Positions 1 to 5,650 of a stretch of 8,697 bases of DNA are shown in pieces; position 1 is the stretch's first letter; each line of letters starts with the position of its first letter. Origin of the DNA: Firmicutes bacterium ZCTH02-B6 (lineage in GTDB: Bacteria > Bacillota > Limnochordia > Limnochordales > ZCTH02-B6). The DNA lies in assembly GCA_002159155.1 (NCBI GenBank), contig LZRQ01000148.1, positions 1 to 8,697 on the forward strand, written 5' to 3'. Under the pieces are notes generated by a model. The model saw only the letters and a program-made list of their open reading frames with translations. It had not been told where the DNA came from and made no database searches. The position numbers were made by a program, and so were the translations under genes.

Positions 1-68
1 TTCCTGACGTCCCTGGTTGTTGTCTGTAGTAGGACGCGTTTTGCCCGCGATCCGGCTCATCTACCCCC

Positions 69-98
69 TTGACTTCTGCTGACATAGTGCACTAATCT
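69..98 (+). promoter_or_regulatory. Probable sigma-A-type promoter of the envelope operon
   Basis: A TTGACT -35 box (69-74) is followed by ACTAAT (91-96, 16-bp spacer) or TAATCT (93-98, 18-bp spacer) as candidate -10 boxes. It faces the gene starting near 241 and lies inside the large palindrome, so a bound repressor would cover it. Transcription would start near 103-106, leaving a leader of about 135 nt. The -10 choice is uncertain; the -35 is a good match. Confidence 0.6.
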
Positions 99-119
99 AA
101 TAGTGCACTATGTCAGCAG
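76..119. promoter_or_regulatory. Operator: 19-bp perfect inverted repeat with two TAGTGCACTA boxes
   Basis: Bases 76-94 are exactly the reverse complement of 101-119, with a 6-nt centre (95-100). Each arm also contains the 10-bp self-palindrome TAGTGCACTA (85-94 and 101-110), with centres 16 bp apart. The structure overlaps the -10 region. No T-run follows, which argues against a plain terminator. GntR-family operators are typically GT...AC dyads, and a YtrA-type GntR gene lies in the same operon at 712, so autoregulation through this site is the natural inference. A hairpin in the 5' end of the mRNA is also possible. Confidence 0.72.
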
Positions 120-240
120 CGAGCCTCAGCCCGCGTCGAGAAACCCGGACTTCGGGGCATGGACCGGGAGCCGGTTGCCGTGACGCAGGCGGGGCGCCGC
201 TCGCCGTCGGAGTGCAAGTCGCTGGAGCAAATATTGGGGG

Positions 241-705
241 GTGAGCTGCGTGACAACTGCCCACGGACGGTTTGCCAGCGCTGGCGCCGGAGAATGGACT
301 GCCCGGGCCAGGACGGGTGGGTTCGCTGCGACGGCTGGCACGGCCTACATCCTGCTGGCGTGGGTTTTGGTGCTGTGCGTCGCGTACCAGGTGTTTCTGG
401 CCGGACTCGCGGTGTTTGACAACCCGCTCAACTGGGGCCGGCACGTGGCGTTCGTGCACGTCTTCGAGTTGATCCCGGTGTTGATGCTCATCTTGGCCGC
501 GGTTGCCCGGTTGCCCAAGGGGCGCTGGTATTACATGGGGCCGGTGCTTTTGTACTTTCTGATCGGGCTTCAGTACGCCTTTGTCGCCCTGCGGGGGACG
601 GCTGTGGCCGCGTTGCACACGGTAAACGCCCTGCTTATCTTCTGGGGGTCGGCTGCCCTGGCCTTGCGGGCGAGACGCCTGGGGAGACTCGACGCGGAGG
701 GTTAA
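241..705 (+). CDS. DUF6220-like four-helix membrane protein
   Basis: A 154-aa protein that resembles the DUF6220 family of small integral membrane proteins, whose function is unknown. Four hydrophobic segments are visible at about residues 34-59, 70-89, 97-117 and 122-142. The family-like features are a His in helix 2 (FVHVFELIP) and the LHTVNALLIF stretch in helix 4. The tail is Arg-rich (RARRLGRL), suggesting a cytoplasmic C-terminus. The start is uncertain: GTG 241 is the longest form, but GTG 250 has a G-rich Shine-Dalgarno-like run (236-244) at better spacing, and the first 30 or so residues are low-complexity and may not be translated. It is the first gene after the operator and ends 6 bp before the GntR gene, so it is cotranscribed with the ABC cassette. 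It may be an accessory membrane subunit or a sensor; this is inference. Confidence 0.72.
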   Translation: MSCVTTAHGRFASAGAGEWTARARTGGFAATAGTAYILLAWVLVLCVAYQVFLAGLAVFDNPLNWGRHVAFVHVFELIPVLMLILAAVARLPKGRWYYMGPVLLYFLIGLQYAFVALRGTAVAALHTVNALLIFWGSAALALRARRLGRLDAEG

Positions 706-711
706 AAACCG

Positions 712-1185
712 ATGGAGCTGAGATTAGACCAGCACTCCCCCATCTACCTCCAGATCATTGACGAATTCAAGCGGCAGATTGCCCGGGGCGACCTGCGGCC
801 TGGCGACCGGATTCCATCCCAGCGGGAGCTGGCGATGATGGTGCAAGTCAATCCCAATACCGTGCAACGCGCGTACAGGGAGATGGAGCTCATGGGCATT
901 ACGGAGACGCTGCGGGGCCAAGGAACCTTCATCACCCAGGACCCCGAACGGCTGGCCGCGATTCGCCGAGAGATGGCCGGCCGGGCATTGGTCAGTTTCG
1001 TGCAGGAAATGCGCGCGCTCGGCTACGGGCGCGACGAGATGATCGAGATGGTGCGGGGCACGTGGGACGAGATCGTCGGCGCGCAGGCCGTTCAACCCCG
1101 CCAAGGCGCCCCGTCGCCGGAAACGGCGGAGCCGCAGCGGAGCGGCACCGAAGGAGGTGAACCCCGTGGCAACGGTCGTGTTTGA
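712..1185 (+). CDS. GntR-family transcriptional regulator, YtrA subfamily
   Basis: A 157-aa DNA-binding repressor. Residues 1-70 form the GntR winged helix: the opening SPIYLQIIDEFKRQIARGDL, then PGDRIPSQRELA, the recognition helix VNPNTVQRAYREME and the wing LRGQGTFIT. After this there is only a short helical dimerisation region (about 78-120), without the large FadR or UTRA effector domain. This is the YtrA layout, typical of regulators located beside ABC transporters. A Pro/Gly/Glu-rich tail of about 35 residues follows and looks disordered; its coding end overlaps the next gene by 20 nt. The start ATG has GGAGGG (696-701) 10 nt upstream. The likely target is the palindrome at 76-119. The subfamily call is strong; the inducing signal is not visible. 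Confidence 0.92.
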   Translation: MELRLDQHSPIYLQIIDEFKRQIARGDLRPGDRIPSQRELAMMVQVNPNTVQRAYREMELMGITETLRGQGTFITQDPERLAAIRREMAGRALVSFVQEMRALGYGRDEMIEMVRGTWDEIVGAQAVQPRQGAPSPETAEPQRSGTEGGEPRGNGRV

Positions 1186-1861
1186 TCGGGTTACAAAGCG
1201 TTTTGGCCGCCTCCGAGCCCTCGACGAGTTGTCCGTTACCATCCGGGAAGGGAGCATCGTCGGGCTCCTTGGGCCCAACGGCAGCGGCAAATCTACCATG
1301 CTTAAACTCATTGCGGGATTGTACCGGCCCGACTCTGGGACGGTGACCATCGACGGGATGGAGCCGTCGATCAAGACAAAGGCCATGGTGGCCTACTTGC
1401 CTGAGATCGACCATTTGTACGGCTGGATGTCGGTGCGGCAAATCCTGGATTACGTGAGCGCCTTCTACAAAGACTGGGACCCGGCTCGGTGCCAGGCGCT
1501 GGTCAAGTTTATGGGCCTCAACCCGGAGGCGACGGTGAGCCGGCTTTCCAAAGGTATGCGGGCCCGCCTCAAGATCGTGGTGGCCATGAGCAGGAACGCC
1601 CCGCTGATCATCCTGGATGAGCCGTTGTCGGGCATCGACCCTCCGTCCCGGCTGCGGGTGCTCCAGGCCATCGTGTCGGAGTTCCGCGAGGACAGCCAAA
1701 CGGTGGTCATGTCCACCCACGATGTGGCGGACAGTGAGAATCTGTTTTCGGACGTGCTCTTCCTCAAGGCGGGGAAGGTGGCCCTGATGGGCGAGGCTGA
1801 GCGACTGCGGGAGGAGCGGGGCAAGTCCATCCGGGATCTGTTTGAAGAGGTGTATGCCTGA
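1166..1861 (+). CDS. ABC transporter ATP-binding protein (YtrB-like)
   Basis: A 231-aa ATPase subunit that powers the permease encoded next. Motifs in order are Walker A GPNGSGKST (36-44), a Q-loop region reading AYLPEI with Glu80 where Gln is usual, the ABC signature LSKGM (127-131), Walker B LIILDEP (147-153) with catalytic Glu152, a D-loop SGID, and switch His185 in VMSTHD. The start chosen is GTG 1166, because AAGGAGG (1151-1157) lies 8 nt upstream; an in-frame GTG at 1157 falls inside that ribosome binding site. The gene overlaps the GntR gene by 20 nt and shares one base with the permease start (TGATG), which implies translational coupling. The short length and single nucleotide-binding domain fit ABC-2 exporter-type systems. 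The substrate is unknown. Confidence 0.95.
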   Translation: MATVVFDRVTKRFGRLRALDELSVTIREGSIVGLLGPNGSGKSTMLKLIAGLYRPDSGTVTIDGMEPSIKTKAMVAYLPEIDHLYGWMSVRQILDYVSAFYKDWDPARCQALVKFMGLNPEATVSRLSKGMRARLKIVVAMSRNAPLIILDEPLSGIDPPSRLRVLQAIVSEFREDSQTVVMSTHDVADSENLFSDVLFLKAGKVALMGEAERLREERGKSIRDLFEEVYA

Positions 1862-2625
1862 TGTGGTGGCAGCAATACAAGAAGGAAATCCTCGGAAACC
1901 GCACGGAGCTGCTCATCTTGACCGGGGGCTACTTGCTGTGGACGCTCTTCCTCGTGTCCAGGGTGGGGCGCTGGGACGCGGACGCCATTATCGCAGCGTA
2001 CTTTGCCCCGGTCACGGGAATCTTTCCCTTGTGGACCGCGTGGACCTCGGTGCAGTTGTACCGGCAGGAGTGGCGGGAAAACACCAGCTATCTTATGCTG
2101 AGCCTCCCGGTGCGGGCGCGCACCATTACCAGCGCCAAGCTGGCCATGCTCCTCACCGGTGCCGTCGGGTTCATGCTGCTTTTCGCGGTCGGCGGATGGC
2201 TCATCTTCGAGCGGACCGGGATCTGGGCCGAGATGCGGGCGGAGCTCTTCCCCATCGTGCCCCTGGAGTACCGGGTGAAAATGTCCCTGCTCGTCTTCGG
2301 CCTGACGTTGGCGGCTCTGCTCGTGATCGCACTGGTGGTCCAGTTCACGTACGTGTTCAGCCGCCTCTTCAACCGGTTGCGCTTCGTCGTCATGGGATGG
2401 AGCTGGGTGCTTCTATTTTGGCTCATGGGCCTGGCGGCGGGCTTCGGGTTGCGGTGGCTTGCGTTCCTGCCTGACTTCCACCTGCGTCTCTTGAGCGTGC
2501 GCAATCGTATCCCCGTGTTTGAGGTCGTGACCATCGAAAGCGGCCCCTTCGTAGCGCTGGCCCTGTTTGTCGTCGCCTTGTATGCGTTGTTGAACGCGGT
2601 GCTCGAGCGGGCCGTCGAGGTGTAA
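1861..2625 (+). CDS. ABC-2-type transporter permease, six transmembrane helices
   Basis: A 254-aa integral membrane protein, the partner of the preceding ATPase. Hydrophobic segments occur at about residues 17-34, 46-64, 93-115, 140-165, 175-197 and 228-248. A short basic N-terminus (QQYKKEI) precedes helix 1, and a loop after helix 2 (LYRQEWRENTSYLMLSLPVRA) matches the typical ABC-2 pattern in which a coupling helix carries Glu followed by LSLPV. The ATG overlaps the ATPase stop codon by one base. The protein probably works as a homodimer or with an unlinked partner, as no second permease is present. It could be an exporter or an envelope-sensing complex; the sequence does not decide. Confidence 0.88.
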   Translation: MWWQQYKKEILGNRTELLILTGGYLLWTLFLVSRVGRWDADAIIAAYFAPVTGIFPLWTAWTSVQLYRQEWRENTSYLMLSLPVRARTITSAKLAMLLTGAVGFMLLFAVGGWLIFERTGIWAEMRAELFPIVPLEYRVKMSLLVFGLTLAALLVIALVVQFTYVFSRLFNRLRFVVMGWSWVLLFWLMGLAAGFGLRWLAFLPDFHLRLLSVRNRIPVFEVVTIESGPFVALALFVVALYALLNAVLERAVEV

Positions 2626-2654
2626 CGGGCGTCTGGGCCCAAGGAGGCTGTGCC

Positions 2655-3779
2655 ATGCGTTTTAAGCGGACACTGATTCTCGGCTTCTTCATCCTTTCGG
2701 TCATCGCCGTTTGGGACATGACCACCATCGGCGTGCATGACTTTCTCGACATGGCGGAGAGCGACTTTGTACGCATCGAAGGGCAGCGGAACCGGGTTCC
2801 CGCGCAGGGTCCGGACTACGAGGAGCACCGGCAGCTGGAGCCGCTGGCGGGTGTGCGTCAGGTGACCATCGAGGGTCTCACCGGTCAGCTGGACATCGTA
2901 CGCTCGGAAACAGAGCAAGTCACTGTCGAGTACTCCGTCCAAGTGTGGGGCGACGGCGGCCGGCAGCAGCTGGCCGAGGCGGCGGCCGCCCTGGCGCAGG
3001 AGCTTGCCGCAGGCTGGGTGCGGGAGGGTGACTCGGTGCGTCTCGCCGTGAAGCAGCCGGCCAACCTGCCTGCCGGCGTGCGGGCCATGCGGGTGGCGGT
3101 GCGCCTGGCGGTGCCGGACGGCACCCGCTTGGCTGCCGCCCTGACGGGCGATGCCCGAGTAGAAGGCATCTCCGGCGCGCTGAACCTGCGGCTAGGCGCC
3201 GGCAACGTGACGGTGAGGCGCGCCCAAGGGCCGGTGAACGTCGACAGCAACTTCGGTGACGTGAGATTGGAGCAGCTCAGCGGCCCCGTTCATGTACAGC
3301 TAAGGGGCGGCAACGTGACGGCGTGGGACATCGCAGGTTCCGTCAGCGGCCGCGTTGATATGGGTCGGCTTGAGCTGGACGGCATCAGTGGCGACGTGGA
3401 CTTCACGGTCGACAAGGGTTCGACGCGCATGGAAGACGTACGGGGCCATGTGAAGCTGATCGGCGACTTCGGTGATGCGCGTATCGACCGGGTCGACGGC
3501 GACGTTACGGTCGAGTTGTCCTTTGGTTCTTTGCGGGTCCGGGGTGTCCGGAGGGCCGTGGACGTCTCCGTGCATTTCGGCGACCTGGAGCTCGTCCTCG
3601 AGGGCGAAGGCGGCTGGACTGTGCAGGCTTCGGCTCAGCTCGGGTCGCTGGAAACGACGCTCCCGTTGCGGCGGGAGGGGAACGAGCGGAGCGCGCGGCT
3701 CTCGGGCGTCATCGGCGACGGCGCCTACCCGGTGCGGGTGGAGGTGCACCTGGGATCCGGGCGGCTGTCGCACCGGTAG
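2655..3779 (+). CDS. Membrane-anchored DUF4097 beta-repeat protein
   Basis: A 374-aa protein of the DUF4097 (putative adhesin-like beta-helix) family. Residues 1-5 are basic (MRFKR) and 6-26 form one hydrophobic helix without a clear cleavage site, so a signal anchor with the rest outside the cell is likely. Residues 60-172 are a leading beta-rich part with an Ala-rich helix (about 104-120). Residues 174-317 are eight consecutive units of exactly 18 residues, each starting with Gly (the last with Arg) and carrying a second Gly near position 9 or 10, in the pattern G-x-V-x-V-x(4)-G-x-[VLA]. This fits stacked rungs of a beta-solenoid. The ribosome binding site AAGGAGG (2641-2647) precedes the ATG by 7 nt, and the gene starts 29 bp after the permease. 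It is the last gene of the operon and is probably the extracellular component of the same system. Its biochemical role is unknown. Confidence 0.85.
   Translation: MRFKRTLILGFFILSVIAVWDMTTIGVHDFLDMAESDFVRIEGQRNRVPAQGPDYEEHRQLEPLAGVRQVTIEGLTGQLDIVRSETEQVTVEYSVQVWGDGGRQQLAEAAAALAQELAAGWVREGDSVRLAVKQPANLPAGVRAMRVAVRLAVPDGTRLAAALTGDARVEGISGALNLRLGAGNVTVRRAQGPVNVDSNFGDVRLEQLSGPVHVQLRGGNVTAWDIAGSVSGRVDMGRLELDGISGDVDFTVDKGSTRMEDVRGHVKLIGDFGDARIDRVDGDVTVELSFGSLRVRGVRRAVDVSVHFGDLELVLEGEGGWTVQASAQLGSLETTLPLRREGNERSARLSGVIGDGAYPVRVEVHLGSGRLSHR
3174..3605 (+). repeat. Eight 54-nt (18-residue) coding repeats of the beta-solenoid
   Basis: Codons 174-317 of the DUF4097 gene divide into eight units of 18 codons with no length variation, for example GPVNVDSNFGDVRLEQLS and GDVTVELSFGSLRVRGVR. 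Nucleotide identity between units is low, so these are old protein-level repeats kept by structure rather than a recent tandem duplication. Confidence 0.75.
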
Positions 3780-3844
3780 CCTAGGTCTCCTGCCGCCGGA
3801 CTGGGCGGGGAAACCGGCGCAGCTGTGTACCCGCGAGCAGTAGA

Positions 3845-3885
3845 CCGCTGCCAGCGGCCGGAGGCGTACCTCGCCGCAAGCGAGG
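3845..3885. other. Small hairpins downstream of the envelope operon
   Basis: CCGCT (3845-3849) pairs with AGCGG (3853-3857). CCTCGC (3869-3874) pairs with GCGAGG (3880-3885). GAGG (3861-3864) could instead pair with CCTC (3869-3872), giving two mutually exclusive folds, one of which hides part of the AGGAGG ribosome binding site at 3883-3888. The stems are short, so function is uncertain. Confidence 0.3.
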
Positions 3886-3892
3886 AGGAACG

Positions 3893-3955
3893 ATGAGAGT
3901 GCGCGGCCGGATATTCTTGTGGGCCGGCCGCGCACCGCAGTTCGGCGCAGCTTGA
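3893..3955 (+). CDS. Possible 20-residue small protein or leader peptide
   Basis: The ATG at 3893 follows a strong AGGAGG (3883-3888) with a 4-nt gap and opens a 20-codon frame ending in TGA (3953-3955). The encoded peptide is MRVRGRIFLWAGRAPQFGAA, which is basic at the N-terminus with a short hydrophobic core. The frame runs through the 12-bp inverted repeat at 3899-3935, so hairpin and peptide compete as explanations. No similar family is recognised. The strong ribosome binding site may be chance in GC- and purine-rich DNA. Confidence 0.25.
   Translation: MRVRGRIFLWAGRAPQFGAA
3899..3935. terminator. Candidate bidirectional terminator between convergent genes
   Basis: GTGCGCGGCCGG (3899-3910) is an exact inverted repeat of CCGGCCGCGCAC (3924-3935), with a 13-nt loop. 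It lies between the converging DUF4097 (+) and DUF2200 (-) genes, where a shared terminator is expected. There is no U-tract on either strand, so it would be an atypical GC-rich terminator or an mRNA-end-stabilising stem. Confidence 0.45.
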
Positions 3956-3977
3956 GTACCTGCACCGGCGGCAGGCT

Positions 3978-4340
3978 TCAGCTCCGGAGAATCTTGTCCA
4001 TCGGCTTGCCCTTGGCCAGCTCGTCGATGAGCTTGTCCATGTAGCGAATCTCCCGCATGATGGGGTCCTCGATGGTTTCCACCCGGATGCCGCAGATGAC
4101 GCCGGTGATCAGTTGCCTGTTGGGGTTTGGCCGGGGCGCCTGGGTCAGGAAGGTTTCAATATCCGTCCCCTTTTCCAAATGCGCCTCCAGTTCCGCTTGG
4201 CTGTACCCCGTCAGCCAGCGGATAATCTCGTCCACTTCCTCCTTGGTGCGTCCCTTCTTTTCCGCCTTGGCCACGTAGTTGGGATACACCTTGGCAAAGC
4301 TCATGGTAAAGATTCGCGGTTTCGTCGTAGGCTCGGACAC
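3978..4340 (-). CDS. DUF2200 family protein
   Basis: A 120-aa soluble protein that closely matches the DUF2200 family, a widespread group of small cytoplasmic proteins of unknown function. Recognisable family blocks are RIFTMSFAKVYPNYV (9-23), the helical KKGRTKEEVDEIIRWLTGYS, then ITGVICGIRVETIEDP and the C-terminal IRYMDKLIDELAKGKPMDKIL. The length is normal for the family, so the gene appears intact. The start is GTG 4340, with GAGGG about 7 nt upstream on the minus strand; a later ATG at codon 13 would remove a conserved block. It is transcribed alone, converging on the envelope operon, with no visible functional link to either neighbour. Confidence 0.9.
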   Translation of the reverse strand: MSEPTTKPRIFTMSFAKVYPNYVAKAEKKGRTKEEVDEIIRWLTGYSQAELEAHLEKGTDIETFLTQAPRPNPNRQLITGVICGIRVETIEDPIMREIRYMDKLIDELAKGKPMDKILRS

Positions 4341-4566
4341 GCTGATCCCTCGCTTTCGCCGTGCGGCAGGAAGGTGACGCGTGGCACGCCACCCCGCCGC
4401 GTCCGGCTCGCACTCCTTCGGGGCTAGCTCTTACACTGCTTGGCCAAAGGTGACCGCACGTCCTGCGCAGTCGGCTCCGGCCGGGACGATGGTGCCGACG
4501 CTGGCGTGGTCTGTGACGGGGGTGCGTCTTTGTGGCGCTCAAGAGCCCGCAGGACATGGTGAAAGG
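4341..4566. other. Intergenic stretch upstream of the DUF2200 gene
   Basis: This stretch lies between two minus-strand genes. It contains the DUF2200 ribosome binding site at the left edge and a TTGGCCAA palindrome at 4440-4447. No convincing promoter, RNA gene or protein-coding frame with family resemblance was found. Confidence 0.4.
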
Positions 4567-5523
4567 CTAGCCGAGGCGATGCCGGGCCGTCCGCCGGATG
4601 TCGCGCCAGCCGTGCACGTCGCACTGGCCGTGGGAGTTCCAGCCCGCCGCCACCACGGTGCCGTCGGCTTTGATGCCGAGCGTATGGGCGCACCCGGCGG
4701 CCACCGCGACGATGTCCCTCCACGTTTCCACGTTGCACTGCCCGTGCGCGTTCCAGCCAACCGCCACCACCGTGCCATCGGACCTCAACCCGACGCTGTG
4801 GTGGCTGCCGGCGGCGAGAGCGACGATGTCGCGCCAGCCGGCGACGGCGCATTGCCCGTGCTTGTTGGCACCGGCCGCCGCGACGGTGCCATCCGCCCTT
4901 AGCCCCAAGGTATGAAGGTACCCGGCGGCTACGGCGACCATCCCTTGCCAATCCCTGACTTGGCACTGGCGGTAGCGGTTGTTGCCCACGGCCACCACCG
5001 TGCCATCCGCCGTGAGGCCGACGGTGTGCCAGTCGCCTGCCGCAACGGCCACCACATCCCGCCAGCCGCCCACTTCGCACTGGCCCTCGTTGTTGTAGCC
5101 CACCGCCACCACGGCGCCCTCGGCCCTGACGCCCACCGTGCGCCGCCAGCCGGCTGCGACGGCGACGATGCGGCGCCAGCCCGCCACCTGGCACTGGCCG
5201 TATTTGTTCCACCCGGTGGCCACCACCGTGCCGTCGGCGCGCAGGCCGACGGTGTGGGAGCTCCCTGTGTGGGCCGACCCCGCCGCCATCGCCACGATGT
5301 CCCGCCAGTGGCCGACATCGCATTGGCCTTAGTTGTTTTCGCCCACCGCCACTACCGTGCCCGCGTCGGTTAGGCCGGCCGAGTGGCGCCAGCCCGCCGC
5401 GATGCTGCAGGACATTGCCCGCTGTTTCACCTGTCTCCACGCCTTGGTCGCCAGACTTTTGCCCGATCCAACCTTATCGCACCGGCCAAGAGGCGGCAAA
5501 GCATTTTCGATCTTTACGAGCAA
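4567..5523 (-). pseudogene. RCC1-like seven-blade beta-propeller gene with an internal stop
   Basis: Read on the minus strand from TTG 5523, this frame encodes 318 codons with one internal TAA (5329-5331, codon 65). Frame and repeat pattern continue without a shift on both sides, so a single nonsense change is the simplest explanation. From codon 42 there are seven RCC1-type units in the pattern AAG-x-x-HT-x-GL-x-x-DGTVVAVG-x-N-x-x-GQC-x-V-x-x-WRDIVAV, six of 38 residues and one of 43; seven suits a closed propeller. The TAA sits just before GQCDV in blade 1, where the other blades have Tyr, Glu or His. The N-terminus is uncertain: TTG 5523 has no good ribosome binding site, and ATG 5415 is an alternative. 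There is no signal peptide. The last blade ends abruptly in RRTARHRLG. Bacterial members of this repeat family mostly lack a known function. The part after the stop (GTG 5295 to 4567) could still be made by reinitiation. Confidence 0.75.
4588..5400 (-). repeat. Seven RCC1-like coding repeats (114-nt period)
   Basis: Seven tandem units of 38 codons run from 5400 down to 4588. Unit 2 is 43 codons because of an apparent 15-nt duplication giving SAHTG followed by SSHTV. DNA-level similarity between units is visible, for example in the repeated stretch encoding ADGTVVAVG. This explains the many long open frames on the other strand and the repetitive appearance of the region. Confidence 0.85.
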
Positions 5524-5591
5524 GGCGCTTGTGCCGGTAAAGACTCACTTCGTGCACAAGCTGCCACCCGAGGAAATTTTTCGGCACCGAA

Positions 5592-5630
5592 GGGAGGAAG
5601 AGGCGGTAGTGCCAAGAATTAATTCCTCCC
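5592..5630. promoter_or_regulatory. Inverted repeat upstream of the ROK gene
   Basis: GGGAGGAA (5592-5599) is an exact inverted repeat of TTCCTCCC (5623-5630), separated by 23 nt. The smaller dyad TTCGG-CA-CCGAA (5580-5591) lies immediately before it. The region is between divergent genes (the propeller gene on minus, ROK on plus). It could form an RNA hairpin or a spaced operator; nothing proves either. Confidence 0.3.
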
Positions 5631-5644
5631 AGTAAGTTATTAAT
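5616..5644. promoter_or_regulatory. Putative ROK operator/promoter: paired ATTAAT boxes
   Basis: The 10-bp palindrome GAATTAATTC (5616-5625) contains ATTAAT at 5618-5623. A second ATTAAT follows at 5639-5644, 21 bp away, which is two helical turns. The stretch is strikingly AT-rich for this window. ROK repressors such as NagC, Mlc and XylR generally bind AT-rich dyads, so autoregulation is plausible. TATTAA (5638-5643) might serve as a -10 box, but no good -35 is seen. Confidence 0.4.
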
Positions 5645-5650
5645 CTCGGG

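Noticed and set aside
76..119. The 19-bp inverted repeat as a rho-independent terminator of an upstream gene
   Set aside because: There is no following T-run, it contains nested self-palindromes and promoter elements, and a cognate-type repressor is encoded downstream; operator is the better reading, although a dual role cannot be excluded.
159..419. 86-codon frame overlapping the first membrane gene
   Set aside because: It has no hydrophobic or family pattern, and the overlapping frame encodes a clear four-helix membrane protein.
4588..5400. Regular repeats as a possible CRISPR array
   Set aside because: The period is 114 nt, the units are diverged, and they translate into RCC1-type blades; there is no short identical repeat with unique spacers.
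4381..5440. Long open frames on both strands across the propeller region
   Set aside because: They are Arg/Pro/His-rich, lack family resemblance, and mirror the 114-nt repeats of the minus-strand RCC1 frame, which shows clear repeat logic.
5453..5478. KVGSGKS as a Walker A motif in the propeller N-terminus
   Set aside because: The spacing does not fit GxxxxGK[ST] and no other NTPase motif follows.
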